DNA of 64,000 nt from Flavobacteriales bacterium (GTDB lineage: Bacteria > Bacteroidota > Bacteroidia > Flavobacteriales_E > Vicingaceae), in NCBI GenBank assembly GCA_020853105.1, contig JADYZM010000056.1, positions 1 through 64,000 on the forward strand, given 5' to 3'. Position 1 is the stretch's first letter. Every line of letters starts with the position of its first letter. Positions 25,199 to 33,465 of this stretch are shown in pieces. The notes beneath the pieces were generated by a model. That model was not told the DNA's origin, ran no database searches, and was given only the letters and a program-made list of their open reading frames with translations. A program made the position numbers and the translations under genes.

Positions 25199-26353
25199 TT
25201 ACTCCAATTTTGCGATATTTCGCCAAGAAATAAAATTACCATTAGAGGTAATAACATCCTCGTCTCCGCCAAAAATTACGTTTAATTCCATGGTTTGATT
25301 TTCATTTAGTTTTTTCCAATACAAAAGATTATCAAAAAAGCTTAGATGTTTTGTTTTAGATGATTTTATTTCAAACAGCTGAAAATCATTACCTTTTTCA
25401 AACAAGAGGTCAATTTCTTTTTTATCCTTTGTTTGCCAGAAAAAAGAATTTGCATTTTTACCTAAATTTGTTCTTTTCTTTAAAAATTCATTCATCACCA
25501 AGTTTTCAAACAAATTCCCCTTCAAATAGTGAGATACTACTTGACCTTCATTTTCAATTCCTAAAAGTGAGCATGCCAATCCGGTATCGTAGAAGTATAA
25601 TTTAGGTGTTTTAACTAAACGTTTATTAAAATTCTTATAGTGAGGTTGTACTTTGTATATAATATAACTGGCTTCCAAAATGACAATCCAAGATTTTGCT
25701 GTGTTCAAGCTAATTCCAGCATCAATTGCCAACGATTGTAAATTGAGTAATTGTCCTATTCTGCCTGCACATAATTTCAAAAACAAAGTAAATACGGATA
25801 GGTTTTCAATATTTTTTATTGCCCTAACATCTCGTTCAATATAGGAATTAATGTAATTGGGGTAAAAATCACTTGGGTGAATGTTTTTGTCGTAAATTCG
25901 TGGATAACCACCATTATAAATTAACGTTTCATAATTTTCAATTGTCCTTTTAGATGCTTGTAATTCACTGTACGAAAAAGGTAATAATTTTAGTAATGCT
26001 GTTCTTCCAGCCAAAGATTGTGCAATGTTTTCAAGTAATAAAAAATTTTGTGAACCCGATAACACAAACTTTACTTCATTACTATCTACGATTGTCTGGA
26101 TGTAAGAAAATAAATCTGGAACTCTTTGAATTTCATCTAAAATAGCACCTTTAGGATAATTTGCTAAGAAGCCTTTCGGGTCGTTTTGTGCTAGCAACCT
26201 ATCGTCAATATTTTCAAGTGAAATATACGGTAACTGCTTAAAAACAGCTTTTATTAAGGTTGTTTTTCCTGTTTGCCGTGGACCAGTCAAAGTAACTATT
26301 GGAAATTTTTCTAAAAGCTCCCTTAATTTGTATTCTAATTCTCTTTTTATCAT
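25199..26353 (-). CDS. AAA-type ATPase with C-terminal DUF4143 domain
   Basis: A 384-residue protein. The AAA_14-like ATPase domain has Walker A TLTGPRQTGKTTLI (about 20-33), Walker B GAILDEIQRVPDL, sensor FVLSGSQNFLLL and AGRTALLKLLPFSYSEL. A helical middle follows, then a C-terminal DUF4143 part containing KEIDLLFEKGNDFQLFEIKSSK, an E-x-D ... E-x-K pattern reminiscent of PD-(D/E)XK nuclease folds. The family is widespread and patchy, with no settled role; the nuclease-like motif is often thought degenerate. It is the only minus-strand gene in the accessory block and lies between two operator-linked units without having an operator itself. It may be an independent arrival. Confidence 0.9.
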   Translation of the reverse strand: MIKRELEYKLRELLEKFPIVTLTGPRQTGKTTLIKAVFKQLPYISLENIDDRLLAQNDPKGFLANYPKGAILDEIQRVPDLFSYIQTIVDSNEVKFVLSGSQNFLLLENIAQSLAGRTALLKLLPFSYSELQASKRTIENYETLIYNGGYPRIYDKNIHPSDFYPNYINSYIERDVRAIKNIENLSVFTLFLKLCAGRIGQLLNLQSLAIDAGISLNTAKSWIVILEASYIIYKVQPHYKNFNKRLVKTPKLYFYDTGLACSLLGIENEGQVVSHYLKGNLFENLVMNEFLKKRTNLGKNANSFFWQTKDKKEIDLLFEKGNDFQLFEIKSSKTKHLSFFDNLLYWKKLNENQTMELNVIFGGDEDVITSNGNFISWRNIAKLE

Positions 26354-26504
26354 TTAACAAACATAAATATATTTAGACAAATATGCAATAAAAAAGCAAA
26401 TTAGTATAGTATTAAATATTAAAGTAGTCTGGATTATGCCTTTTCAATTTTAAAAATCAAAAAATATTTTTTACTCAAAAAGAGTCAAATTTTTAACAAA
26501 AATA

Positions 26505-26575
26505 ACCATTGCTAAACTAAACCTGACCGTTGCTGAATTTCCTCCCGACATTTTGAGGTAAAATATCTACTCTTG
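26505..26575 (+). promoter_or_regulatory. Predicted LytTR operator-promoter element, copy c (glycine-rich operon)
   Basis: Half-sites ACCATTGCT (26505-26513) and ACCGTTGCT (26526-26534) with the same 12-bp spacer as the other copies, 33 nt, then TACTCTTG (26568-26575), 7 of 8 to TAnnTTTG. The pair TTGAGGTAA (26553 and 26573) is 20 bp apart, as in copy b. The intervening sequences differ from copy b, so conservation is concentrated in the half-sites, the spacer and the TTG-containing words. The start codon is at 26594, giving a leader of about 12 nt from this -7 box. Confidence 0.65.
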
Positions 26576-26593
26576 AGGTAATTTTTATATGTC

Positions 26594-27931
26594 ATGAAAA
26601 AAATGCCAATTTACATCCAAAAAATAAAATTAGTCTTGCTATTGCTATTTGTTAGTTTACAACTAAAAACAAATGCACAAGAAAATCAAAATATCGAACT
26701 ATCTAAGTTAGCCAATGGTAATTTTCCAGTATATAAAATAGTAGAAAATCATGGTGATTTTAAAATTGAATCCTCATCAAAACCATGGCCAGTAAGTTTT
26801 ATAAAAGAAAACGGAGCATTTAGTGAGATAATAATTAATAGGTCTGGAATTATTGAAGAAAAGTACCAGGCCGATTTAATTGGCTATCCTGCCTATTATA
26901 AATCAGCCACTAGCGAAATTGTAGTTACAGCCATTGATAAAAAAATATATTATTATTCATGGAGTGTTAAAACCGGAGCATCGATTAAATATATTTTATC
27001 TGAAAGTAATGTAAAAAATTATGAAAATGAAAAAAATCAGTTAGACCAATATAGAAATAGTATTAAAATGCTTCAGTCCGATACAAGAAATCAACGAATT
27101 GAAGAAAATAACGCAAAGGCAGAAAAACTAGCTGAAGAAAATACCTTAAAAGGCAAAACGATTAAATCGATTAAAATTGTTGCAATTGAAAAACCAGCTG
27201 AAATTGGTTTGCTAAGTATTTTGGCAATAGGTGTTGAGTTTGAATTAGCGGATGGAAAAATACTTAAAACAAAAAATTTAGGTGGAAACACACCATACAC
27301 AGATTTTGAAGCAGATGTAAAAGGAGGCAGTTTTGAAGGGGGAGATTTTAAAGTGGCTGACGATAGTAGAAAAATTCCAAATGATAAAATTGAAATAAGC
27401 GTTTGGTCTAAATATGATGACAAAAAAATTACTGGAAAATACAGTAGTACTATCAATTACAAAAAAGATATCCATTACAATTACTCTGGTAACGCAGGTG
27501 CAAACGGTAGGGCTTACACATCTGGATATACAATTAATGGGTCCAATGGAAGCGATGGAAAAAGTGTGACCATTTCAGCAACAAACACAACTGTTAACGG
27601 TGAATTAGTAAACAAACTGATTATAACAGATACCTTTTCGGGTAAAGTATTAGCAGAAGCAAAATTGAACATTAATAACACCATTCATATTAATGTTAGC
27701 GGTGGTAATGGCGGTAATGGAAGTATTGAAAAAACTGGAGATGGAGGAAATGGAGGGAATGGTGGTAATGGCGGAAAAATAAACTTAACAGGGAATGGTT
27801 CGGCGTCTTTAAAAATTGTAGAAACCAATAATGGCGGCACAGGTGGAGAAGGCGGTAAAACAAAGTCAGCGGCTTACTATAATGGCAAAAATGGTAACTC
27901 AGGTAAAAAAGGAATATTAATCAAACAATAA
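26594..27931 (+). CDS. Secreted protein with a glycine/asparagine-rich C-terminus
   Basis: A 445-residue protein with a signal peptide (about 1-28, ending LKTNAQ). The N-terminal 150 residues look like a compact domain, followed by a Lys/Glu-rich helix (about 140-180), a segment with KIVAIEKPAEIGLLSILAIGVEFELADGK split by polar loops, and a C-terminal 150 residues dominated by Gly and Asn (GGNGGNGSIEKTGDGGNGG and NNGGTGGEGGKTK). Such G-G-N/G-x-x tracts can form extended or polyglycine-type helices, but no family is claimed. There is no recognisable T9SS sorting domain. It has a LytTR-type element upstream and is 13 nt from the next gene, so the two are probably one operon. Confidence 0.75.
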   Translation: MKKMPIYIQKIKLVLLLLFVSLQLKTNAQENQNIELSKLANGNFPVYKIVENHGDFKIESSSKPWPVSFIKENGAFSEIIINRSGIIEEKYQADLIGYPAYYKSATSEIVVTAIDKKIYYYSWSVKTGASIKYILSESNVKNYENEKNQLDQYRNSIKMLQSDTRNQRIEENNAKAEKLAEENTLKGKTIKSIKIVAIEKPAEIGLLSILAIGVEFELADGKILKTKNLGGNTPYTDFEADVKGGSFEGGDFKVADDSRKIPNDKIEISVWSKYDDKKITGKYSSTINYKKDIHYNYSGNAGANGRAYTSGYTINGSNGSDGKSVTISATNTTVNGELVNKLIITDTFSGKVLAEAKLNINNTIHINVSGGNGGNGSIEKTGDGGNGGNGGNGGKINLTGNGSASLKIVETNNGGTGGEGGKTKSAAYYNGKNGNSGKKGILIKQ

Positions 27932-27944
27932 AAACAAAAAAACA

Positions 27945-29153
27945 ATGAAAAAAGTAAAAATTATTTTAACAGCAGCTATAATTGGATTAGCAAGTGTACA
28001 TGCTAACGCACAATTTGGAAAACTAAAAGAAAAAATAAATAGTGGCGGTGGTGGAAAAGCATCTGGAAATTTTGAAGCATTTAATCAAGAAAAAGATGAA
28101 ATGGGAATAACCGGACAATATTTTGGAATGTCTGATAAAAAATCCTACGGCTTTAGATTTGTAAAAGAAGCAAATGGTAAAATTATAAACGAATTACAGT
28201 ATTTTGAAAAGAAAGGTACCGAGCCTCAACTTAAATTGTATTTAAAAGAAAGTTATTATACTAAAAACAATGTAAAACTTTTTTTTATTTGGGTTACAGC
28301 AAATGCAGATGGTTATGTTGAATTAATTGAACTTGAACCCGGTGTACTTGCACAAATAGTACAAACAACAGAAAGTGCTAACGGTGGTCCGGCTACTTTA
28401 GATGCTAAAAGAACTGTAAAAGATATTTATGCCAAAGATCAAACAAAATTTACAACCTATGATATTGAAACAGCTCAAGCAAAAGTAGATATGATAATAG
28501 CTTCGTTAAATACCGAAAAAATCGCAAAAGAAACTGCTGAATGGATGAAAATCGAAGTGTATGCGAAAAATGTAAAAAAAGTAGTTTTTTCAAATCAACA
28601 TTACAATTTACAAAAACCAGGATATCCTCATAAAATTGCAGTTACCGGTGACGGTTTTAAAACTGAACTAGATATGGCTGGAAACATGAATTTTATGGCA
28701 TTTTTCAATTCGCCTCCAAAAGTTTCTTATCCTGGACAACAAATAAATATTGAATATGAAATGAATGGACAAAAAGTTGACAGAGAAACACTAAGAAAAA
28801 AATCTGCAGCATGGAGTAATATGGTAAAAATTATTGAAACAAAAGATTTTGAATATCGTCAATCACCAATAAGAACAATCCGTGAGTATAACACATACCA
28901 TAGTGCTTATGTTCAGGATTATGCTTGTATTCAATTACTATACAACAATAAAGATAAATTTAAAGTTGACCAAACGTATCAATTAACCGTTAGATTTTAT
29001 GCGAACAGAGATGGTGAAAACGGTGATTTATTAGCGGAAGGAATCATAAAACTAAAATATACTAAAGAAGCGAAATTAGCTTTTGAAGGAGATCCAAGTA
29101 AACCAGAAGAAAAAGGTGTTTGGGCTCAGTTTGAAGCGTTTTTAAATGAATAA
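27945..29153 (+). CDS. Secreted protein of unknown function
   Basis: A 402-residue protein starting with a clear signal peptide (MKKVKIILTAAIIGLASVHANAQ) followed by FGKLKEKINSGGGGKASGN. The mature region is Lys/Glu-rich with predicted alternating strands (YGFRFVKEANGKIINELQYF, QLTVRFYANRDGENGDLLAEG) and no membrane segments or catalytic motif that I recognise. It begins 13 nt after the glycine-rich protein gene and is followed by a strong terminator at 29196, so it is the last gene of that unit and falls under the same upstream element. A partner role for the glycine-rich protein is inference from operon structure only. Confidence 0.72.
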   Translation: MKKVKIILTAAIIGLASVHANAQFGKLKEKINSGGGGKASGNFEAFNQEKDEMGITGQYFGMSDKKSYGFRFVKEANGKIINELQYFEKKGTEPQLKLYLKESYYTKNNVKLFFIWVTANADGYVELIELEPGVLAQIVQTTESANGGPATLDAKRTVKDIYAKDQTKFTTYDIETAQAKVDMIIASLNTEKIAKETAEWMKIEVYAKNVKKVVFSNQHYNLQKPGYPHKIAVTGDGFKTELDMAGNMNFMAFFNSPPKVSYPGQQINIEYEMNGQKVDRETLRKKSAAWSNMVKIIETKDFEYRQSPIRTIREYNTYHSAYVQDYACIQLLYNNKDKFKVDQTYQLTVRFYANRDGENGDLLAEGIIKLKYTKEAKLAFEGDPSKPEEKGVWAQFEAFLNE

Positions 29154-29195
29154 TTTTAGATAAAGGGTTTAACTAAAATACCAATATTTCAAACG

Positions 29196-29224
29196 AATGG
29201 TCGGGATTCCCCCGACCATTTTTT
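29196..29224 (+). terminator. Strong intrinsic terminator
   Basis: A perfect 10-bp stem, AATGGTCGGG (29196-29205) with CCCGACCATT (29211-29220), has a 5-nt loop and is followed by TTTT. It lies 42 nt after the stop at 29153 and closes the glycine-rich operon. As the stem starts with A-A and ends with T-T, it may also act weakly on the other strand. Confidence 0.9.
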
Positions 29225-29446
29225 ATGCTTTATAAGACCTAATTTAGACCTATTGAAAAAATGGAGGGCTTACATAACCCCAAACCATAAAACGCACTTT
29301 CAATATAGCTTTAGATAAAAAAACCACTAACTCCACCTGAAAACTACTAGTAAAGATTGCTCTGATTTAAACAAGCAGAAACCAATAAAAAGAAATATTT
29401 AACTCCACAAATTTGATTTTTAATAGAAAAGAGACTTTAAATTTCG

Positions 29447-29473
29447 TTGACGTTAACTATTTTATTTATTTTG
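29447..29473 (+). promoter_or_regulatory. Weak promoter candidate for panC
   Basis: TTG (29447-29449) lies 16 nt before TTATTTTG (29466-29473), which matches TAnnTTTG at 7 of 8 positions. The TTG start of panC is at 29499. The spacing is slightly short for this promoter class. Confidence 0.3.
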
Positions 29474-29498
29474 CACCCCTTTAAAAAATTTTTCTGAG

Positions 29499-30332
29499 TT
29501 GAAAATAATAAAAACGATAAGTGAAATAACTCAATTTTTGCAACAAGTCAGGCAACAGTCAATTGGGTTTGTTCCAACCATGGGGGCGCTTCATGCAGGT
29601 CATTTATCGCTGATTCAGATGTCTAAAACAAAAACAGATATTACTATTTGTAGCATTTTTATTAATCCTATTCAGTTCAATAAAAAAGAAGATTTAGATA
29701 ATTACCCCAGAACATTAGATGCAGATATTCAAAAATTAGAAAAAGAAAACTGTGATGTCTTGTTTCTACCAAATGTTAGCGAAATGTATCCAACAAATAA
29801 GCTAAACACATATAATTTTGGTGCAATAGCAACAGTTATGGAGGGAGCTTTTCGTCCAGGGCATTTTGATGGTGTTGCAAATGTAATTCAACGGTTTTTT
29901 GAAATTATTAAACCTACGTATGCTTTTTTTGGTGAAAAAGATTTTCAACAACTAGCCGTCGTTAAAGAATTAACAAAACAACTCAATCTTTCTGTTAAAA
30001 TTGTAGGATGTCCAATTTACAGAGAACCAGGTGGACTTGCCATGAGCTCCAGAAACGAAAGACTTTCCCCAATTGAAAGAACACAAGCTTCGATAATATA
30101 CAGAACGTTGCAGAAAATTAAAAATGAGTACTCAACCTACACCACCCAACAAGCAAAGGAAAATTTCAATTCTGCAATGAGACAGGCGGGATTTGTTCCT
30201 GAATATATTGAGTTTGCAGATGTAAATACTCTTCAACCAATTGAAAATTGGAACGAAACATCTAATTGCTTTGCTTTTGTTGCAGTAAATGTTGGAAATG
30301 TTAGGCTAATAGATAATCTTTCAATATTTTAA
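29499..30332 (+). CDS. panC: Pantothenate synthetase (pantoate--beta-alanine ligase)
   Basis: A 277-residue protein of usual length. It has [16 protein letters not shown] (HIGH-like ATP site), [44 protein letters not shown] and MSSRNERLS (KMSKS-like). It condenses pantoate with beta-alanine using ATP. The start is TTG at 29499, which places the [10 protein letters not shown]-terminus correctly; no ATG is available before the conserved region. panD follows after 17 nt, so the two steps that make and use beta-alanine are in one operon. In many relatives the divergent neighbour is the GT5 synthase seen here about 10 kb to the left. Confidence 0.96.
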   Translation: MKIIKTISEITQFLQQVRQQSIGFVPTMGALHAGHLSLIQMSKTKTDITICSIFINPIQFNKKEDLDNYPRTLDADIQKLEKENCDVLFLPNVSEMYPTNKLNTYNFGAIATVMEGAFRPGHFDGVANVIQRFFEIIKPTYAFFGEKDFQQLAVVKELTKQLNLSVKIVGCPIYREPGGLAMSSRNERLSPIERTQASIIYRTLQKIKNEYSTYTTQQAKENFNSAMRQAGFVPEYIEFADVNTLQPIENWNETSNCFAFVAVNVGNVRLIDNLSIF

Positions 30333-30349
30333 TTAATTTTGTCGCCGCA

Positions 30350-30700
30350 ATGCAACTACACGTTTTAAAATCAAAAATTCACAGGGTTAGAGTTACTGAG
30401 GCTAACTTGAATTATATTGGAAGTATTACCATTGATGAAGATTTGATGGAAGCCTCATCTATTATAGAAGGCGAAAGGGTTCAAGTGGTTAATATTAATA
30501 ATGGTGAAAGGCTGGAAACTTATGTTATCAAAGGAAAAAGAGGTTCGGGTGAAATTTGTTTAAATGGACCTGCTGCACGCAGAGTTGCAGTTAATGATAC
30601 CATTATTATAATTTGCTATTGCATTTTAGATGCTGAAGAGGCAAAAACTCACAAACCAATTTTGATATTCCCCGACGAGAACACCAATAAATTAAGATAA
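30350..30700 (+). CDS. panD: Aspartate 1-decarboxylase
   Basis: A 116-residue proenzyme. The processing site is NYIGSITID, cleaved between Gly24 and Ser25 to create the pyruvoyl group on Ser25. [32 protein letters not shown] and the [15 protein letters not shown] segment are diagnostic. It makes beta-alanine for PanC, whose gene is 17 nt upstream. The flippase-like gene starts 5 nt after this stop, so panC-panD-flippase is probably one transcript. Confidence 0.96.
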   Translation: MQLHVLKSKIHRVRVTEANLNYIGSITIDEDLMEASSIIEGERVQVVNINNGERLETYVIKGKRGSGEICLNGPAARRVAVNDTIIIICYCILDAEEAKTHKPILIFPDENTNKLR

Positions 30701-30705
30701 TTGCG

Positions 30706-31680
30706 TTGAAAAAATTCTTAATAGCTTCCCTAAAAATATTCATTCCTTTAGGCTTAGGATTGTTTTTGATATGGATGGTTTATAAAGACTTATCTCCCAC
30801 TGATATTGAGGATATTAAATCAGCATTTTCAGAAATGAACTACGGATTTATTGTTTTTTCATCATTTATCGGTTTGTTGAGTCATATAAGCCGAGCCTGG
30901 AGATGGAAATATCCATTGAATGAAATGGGCTACAACTCTCGATTTTGGAATAGTTTTCACACCATTATGATTGGCTATTTTGCCAATTTAGGAATTCCCA
31001 GAAGTGGTGAAATCATGCGTTGTGGTTTGATGTCGAAATACGAAAATATTCCACTTACTAAAATAATAGGCACCGTTATAGCCGAACGAGTTGCTGATTT
31101 GGTGGTATTGTGTTCACTAATTTTTCTGGTGTTTTTGTTGCAGTTAGAAACACTATCAAAATATGCAGTAGAAACAGGATTGGTTGACAAATTTTCCCCA
31201 AAAAAAATTGTTTTTATACTATCTGTTTTTGTCCTTTTTTCATTTTTAGGATTGTTGCTTTTAAGGAAGTCGAACCATAAAATTGCACTAAAAATCAGAG
31301 AGATTATTGGAGGAATATACGAGGGGCTAAAAACTATTTTTACTATGAAAGAAAGATGGTGGTATTTAGCACACACGTTGTTGATTTGGGCTTTATATTT
31401 ATTGATGTTTTATGTTACTTTTTTCAGCCTACCGGCAGTAGAAAACATTCCTTTCACAGGAGTTTTAACCGGATTTGTAATGGGAGGTATTGCCGTAACT
31501 GTTACCAATGGTGGTATTGGGGCATATCCACTAGCTGTATCAGGTGTTTTGGCAATTTATGGAATTTCTCAAAGTCAGGGATATGCTTTTGGATGGGTGG
31601 TTTGGACCGGTCAAACTGTTATGTTGATTTTGGCAGGTTTGCTTTCAATGTTAATATTGCCACGAATCAATAAAGATTAG
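30706..31680 (+). CDS. Lysylphosphatidylglycerol synthase-type flippase-like membrane protein (UPF0104)
   Basis: A 324-residue protein with about eight hydrophobic segments and the family signatures SHISRAWRWKYPL, GYFANLGIPRSGEIMRCGLM (near residue 90) and VTNGGIGAYPLAVSG near the C-terminus. The family corresponds to the membrane domain of MprF without the lysyl-transferase part. A lipid-translocating role is assumed from homology but not shown for this stand-alone form. Start is TTG at 30706 (MKKFLIASLK), 5 nt after panD. The gene overlaps the convergent recJ by 4 nt through shared stop-codon bases (TTAG). Confidence 0.88.
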   Translation: MKKFLIASLKIFIPLGLGLFLIWMVYKDLSPTDIEDIKSAFSEMNYGFIVFSSFIGLLSHISRAWRWKYPLNEMGYNSRFWNSFHTIMIGYFANLGIPRSGEIMRCGLMSKYENIPLTKIIGTVIAERVADLVVLCSLIFLVFLLQLETLSKYAVETGLVDKFSPKKIVFILSVFVLFSFLGLLLLRKSNHKIALKIREIIGGIYEGLKTIFTMKERWWYLAHTLLIWALYLLMFYVTFFSLPAVENIPFTGVLTGFVMGGIAVTVTNGGIGAYPLAVSGVLAIYGISQSQGYAFGWVVWTGQTVMLILAGLLSMLILPRINKD

Positions 31681-33392
31681 TCGAACTTGATATCTATAAT
31701 ATTGAGTTGTAACTTAGTTTCATTTCTCCATATATTTTCTTCAATTTTGAAAGCCATACTAAATGGGGCTCCCGGAGTCAATTGGTCAGCAAAGACTGAC
31801 ATATTAAATCCAATACAAGAAAATTCCACATCAGGATTGTTTTCTTGAAAAACGATCATCTTCAGGTGGTCTTCTTTTAAAACTAGAGGATTTTCTTTAC
31901 AAAGTAAATTTTTACTCATAAAAGTAGGACGCATATTGCCTGGACCAAAAGGTTCGAATTGATTTAAAATTCTCATGAATTTCTCGTTAATATCAGTCAA
32001 ATTGATTTCTTGGTCAATATAAATTTGAGGAATTAGTAATTCATCAGAAATACTTTCCGAAACAACTTTATCAAAAAGTTCAGAAAACGAATTGATGTTT
32101 TCGATTTTTAATGTTAATCCGGCAGCATGCGCATGACCGCCAAACTGTTCCAACAAATGACTACAGGATTCTATTGCACTATACAAATTGAATCCATCAA
32201 TTGAACGAGCAGAGCCTGTTGCTTTACCATTTGATTCAGTCAGTACAATTGTTGGTCTATAATGAGTCTCAATTAATCTAGAAGCTACAATTCCTATTAT
32301 TCCTTTACTCCATGATTCATCATAAACCACTGTTGTTTTTCTTTGGCTAAAGTTTTCATCACTTTCAATTTTTCTAAGTGCTTCTTGAGTAATGTTTTTA
32401 TCGTGTGTTTTACGGTCTGAATTCAGTTTGTTGATTTGAGCACCTAAATCATTTGCTGTTTCTATGGTTGAAGAGATAAGTAATTCAACTGCTTTATTTC
32501 CGGATTTAAGTCTTCCGGCAGCATTGATTCTTGGGGCAAAGTGAAAAACAATATTATGCGTGCTTAGTATATTTTGGTGTTTAATTCCTGAAGTTGAGAT
32601 TAGAGCTTCAATACCTTTTCGAGGAGAAGAATTTAACAACTTCAAACCGTGATAAACAAAAATTCTGTTTTCATCGATTATAGGTACTATATCTGCACAA
32701 ATACTGATGGCAAGCAAATCTAAATAACTAGATAAAACAGTTGGGTTGTGGTTGTTTTGTGAGCTCCAAGCTTGCATAAATTTGTAACCAACACCACATC
32801 CCGATAATTCTTTGAAAGGATAGTTGCAATCTTTTCTTTTGGCGTCAAGCACAGCAACAGCATCAGGAATTGTTTCTCCTGGCTCATGGTGGTCACAAAT
32901 AATAAAATCAATATTTTTTTTATTGGCGTATTTTATTTTATCAATAGCCTTAACACCGCAATCGAGGGCAATTATTAGCGAAAAATCATTTTCCTCAGCA
33001 TAATCTATCCCTTTGAATGAAATTCCATAACCTTCAGCATAACGGTCGGGAATATAATAGCCTAAATTGTCATAAAATTGGCTTAAATAGGAATAGACAA
33101 GAGCAACTGAGGTGGTTCCATCTACATCATAATCTCCATAGATTAAAATTTTTTCTCTGTTTTGAATTGCTAAATTTAATCGATTTACAGCCTTTTCCAT
33201 GTCTTTAAAAAGAAAAGGGTCATGAGTTTCATTTAAATTGGGTCTGAAAAATGATTTCGCTTGTTCTAATGTTTCTATATTCCTTCTTATCAACAACTCT
33301 GTTAAAAAAGGGTTGAGGTTATTTAGTTCAAGAGATAATTTTTTTATTTTTTCTGATGCCTCAGGTTCAATTATTTTCCAACGAATCGTCAT
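31677..33392 (-). CDS. recJ: Single-stranded-DNA-specific exonuclease RecJ
   Basis: A 571-residue protein of normal length. DHH phosphoesterase motifs are IYGDYDVDGTTSVALVY, ALDCGVKA and FIICDHHEPG. The DHHA1 domain shows ARSIDGFNLYSAI, EQFGGHAHAAGLTL, and the C-terminal OB part contains LNQFEPFGPGNMRPTF. It degrades single-stranded DNA 5' to 3' in repair and recombination. It is a single gene on this strand with its stop overlapping the convergent flippase-like gene by 4 nt. No neighbour suggests extra roles. Confidence 0.96.
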   Translation of the reverse strand: MTIRWKIIEPEASEKIKKLSLELNNLNPFLTELLIRRNIETLEQAKSFFRPNLNETHDPFLFKDMEKAVNRLNLAIQNREKILIYGDYDVDGTTSVALVYSYLSQFYDNLGYYIPDRYAEGYGISFKGIDYAEENDFSLIIALDCGVKAIDKIKYANKKNIDFIICDHHEPGETIPDAVAVLDAKRKDCNYPFKELSGCGVGYKFMQAWSSQNNHNPTVLSSYLDLLAISICADIVPIIDENRIFVYHGLKLLNSSPRKGIEALISTSGIKHQNILSTHNIVFHFAPRINAAGRLKSGNKAVELLISSTIETANDLGAQINKLNSDRKTHDKNITQEALRKIESDENFSQRKTTVVYDESWSKGIIGIVASRLIETHYRPTIVLTESNGKATGSARSIDGFNLYSAIESCSHLLEQFGGHAHAAGLTLKIENINSFSELFDKVVSESISDELLIPQIYIDQEINLTDINEKFMRILNQFEPFGPGNMRPTFMSKNLLCKENPLVLKEDHLKMIVFQENNPDVEFSCIGFNMSVFADQLTPGAPFSMAFKIEENIWRNETKLQLNIIDIKFD

Positions 33393-33465
33393 AAAATAAA
33401 ATTAATTGAAATTCTTGTAATTTCTATTTGGAAAATAAATTTAGCTTATGAAATTATTAACCGTT

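Larger units (their letters stand above)
29154..29498. other. Intergenic gap at the right edge of the accessory block
   Basis: This 345-nt stretch holds the terminator at 29196-29224 and, near its right end, a weak promoter candidate for panC. The AT-rich middle (29225-29440) shows no open frame of note, RNA gene, inverted repeat or operator half-site. No direct repeat marking an insertion boundary could be seen between this gap and the one at 19506-19843. Confidence 0.6.

Noticed and set aside
27695-27880. GGT/GGC-rich repeats in the glycine-rich gene
   Set aside because: They are coding low-complexity sequence for a Gly/Asn-rich tail, with no regular period, so not an independent repeat element.
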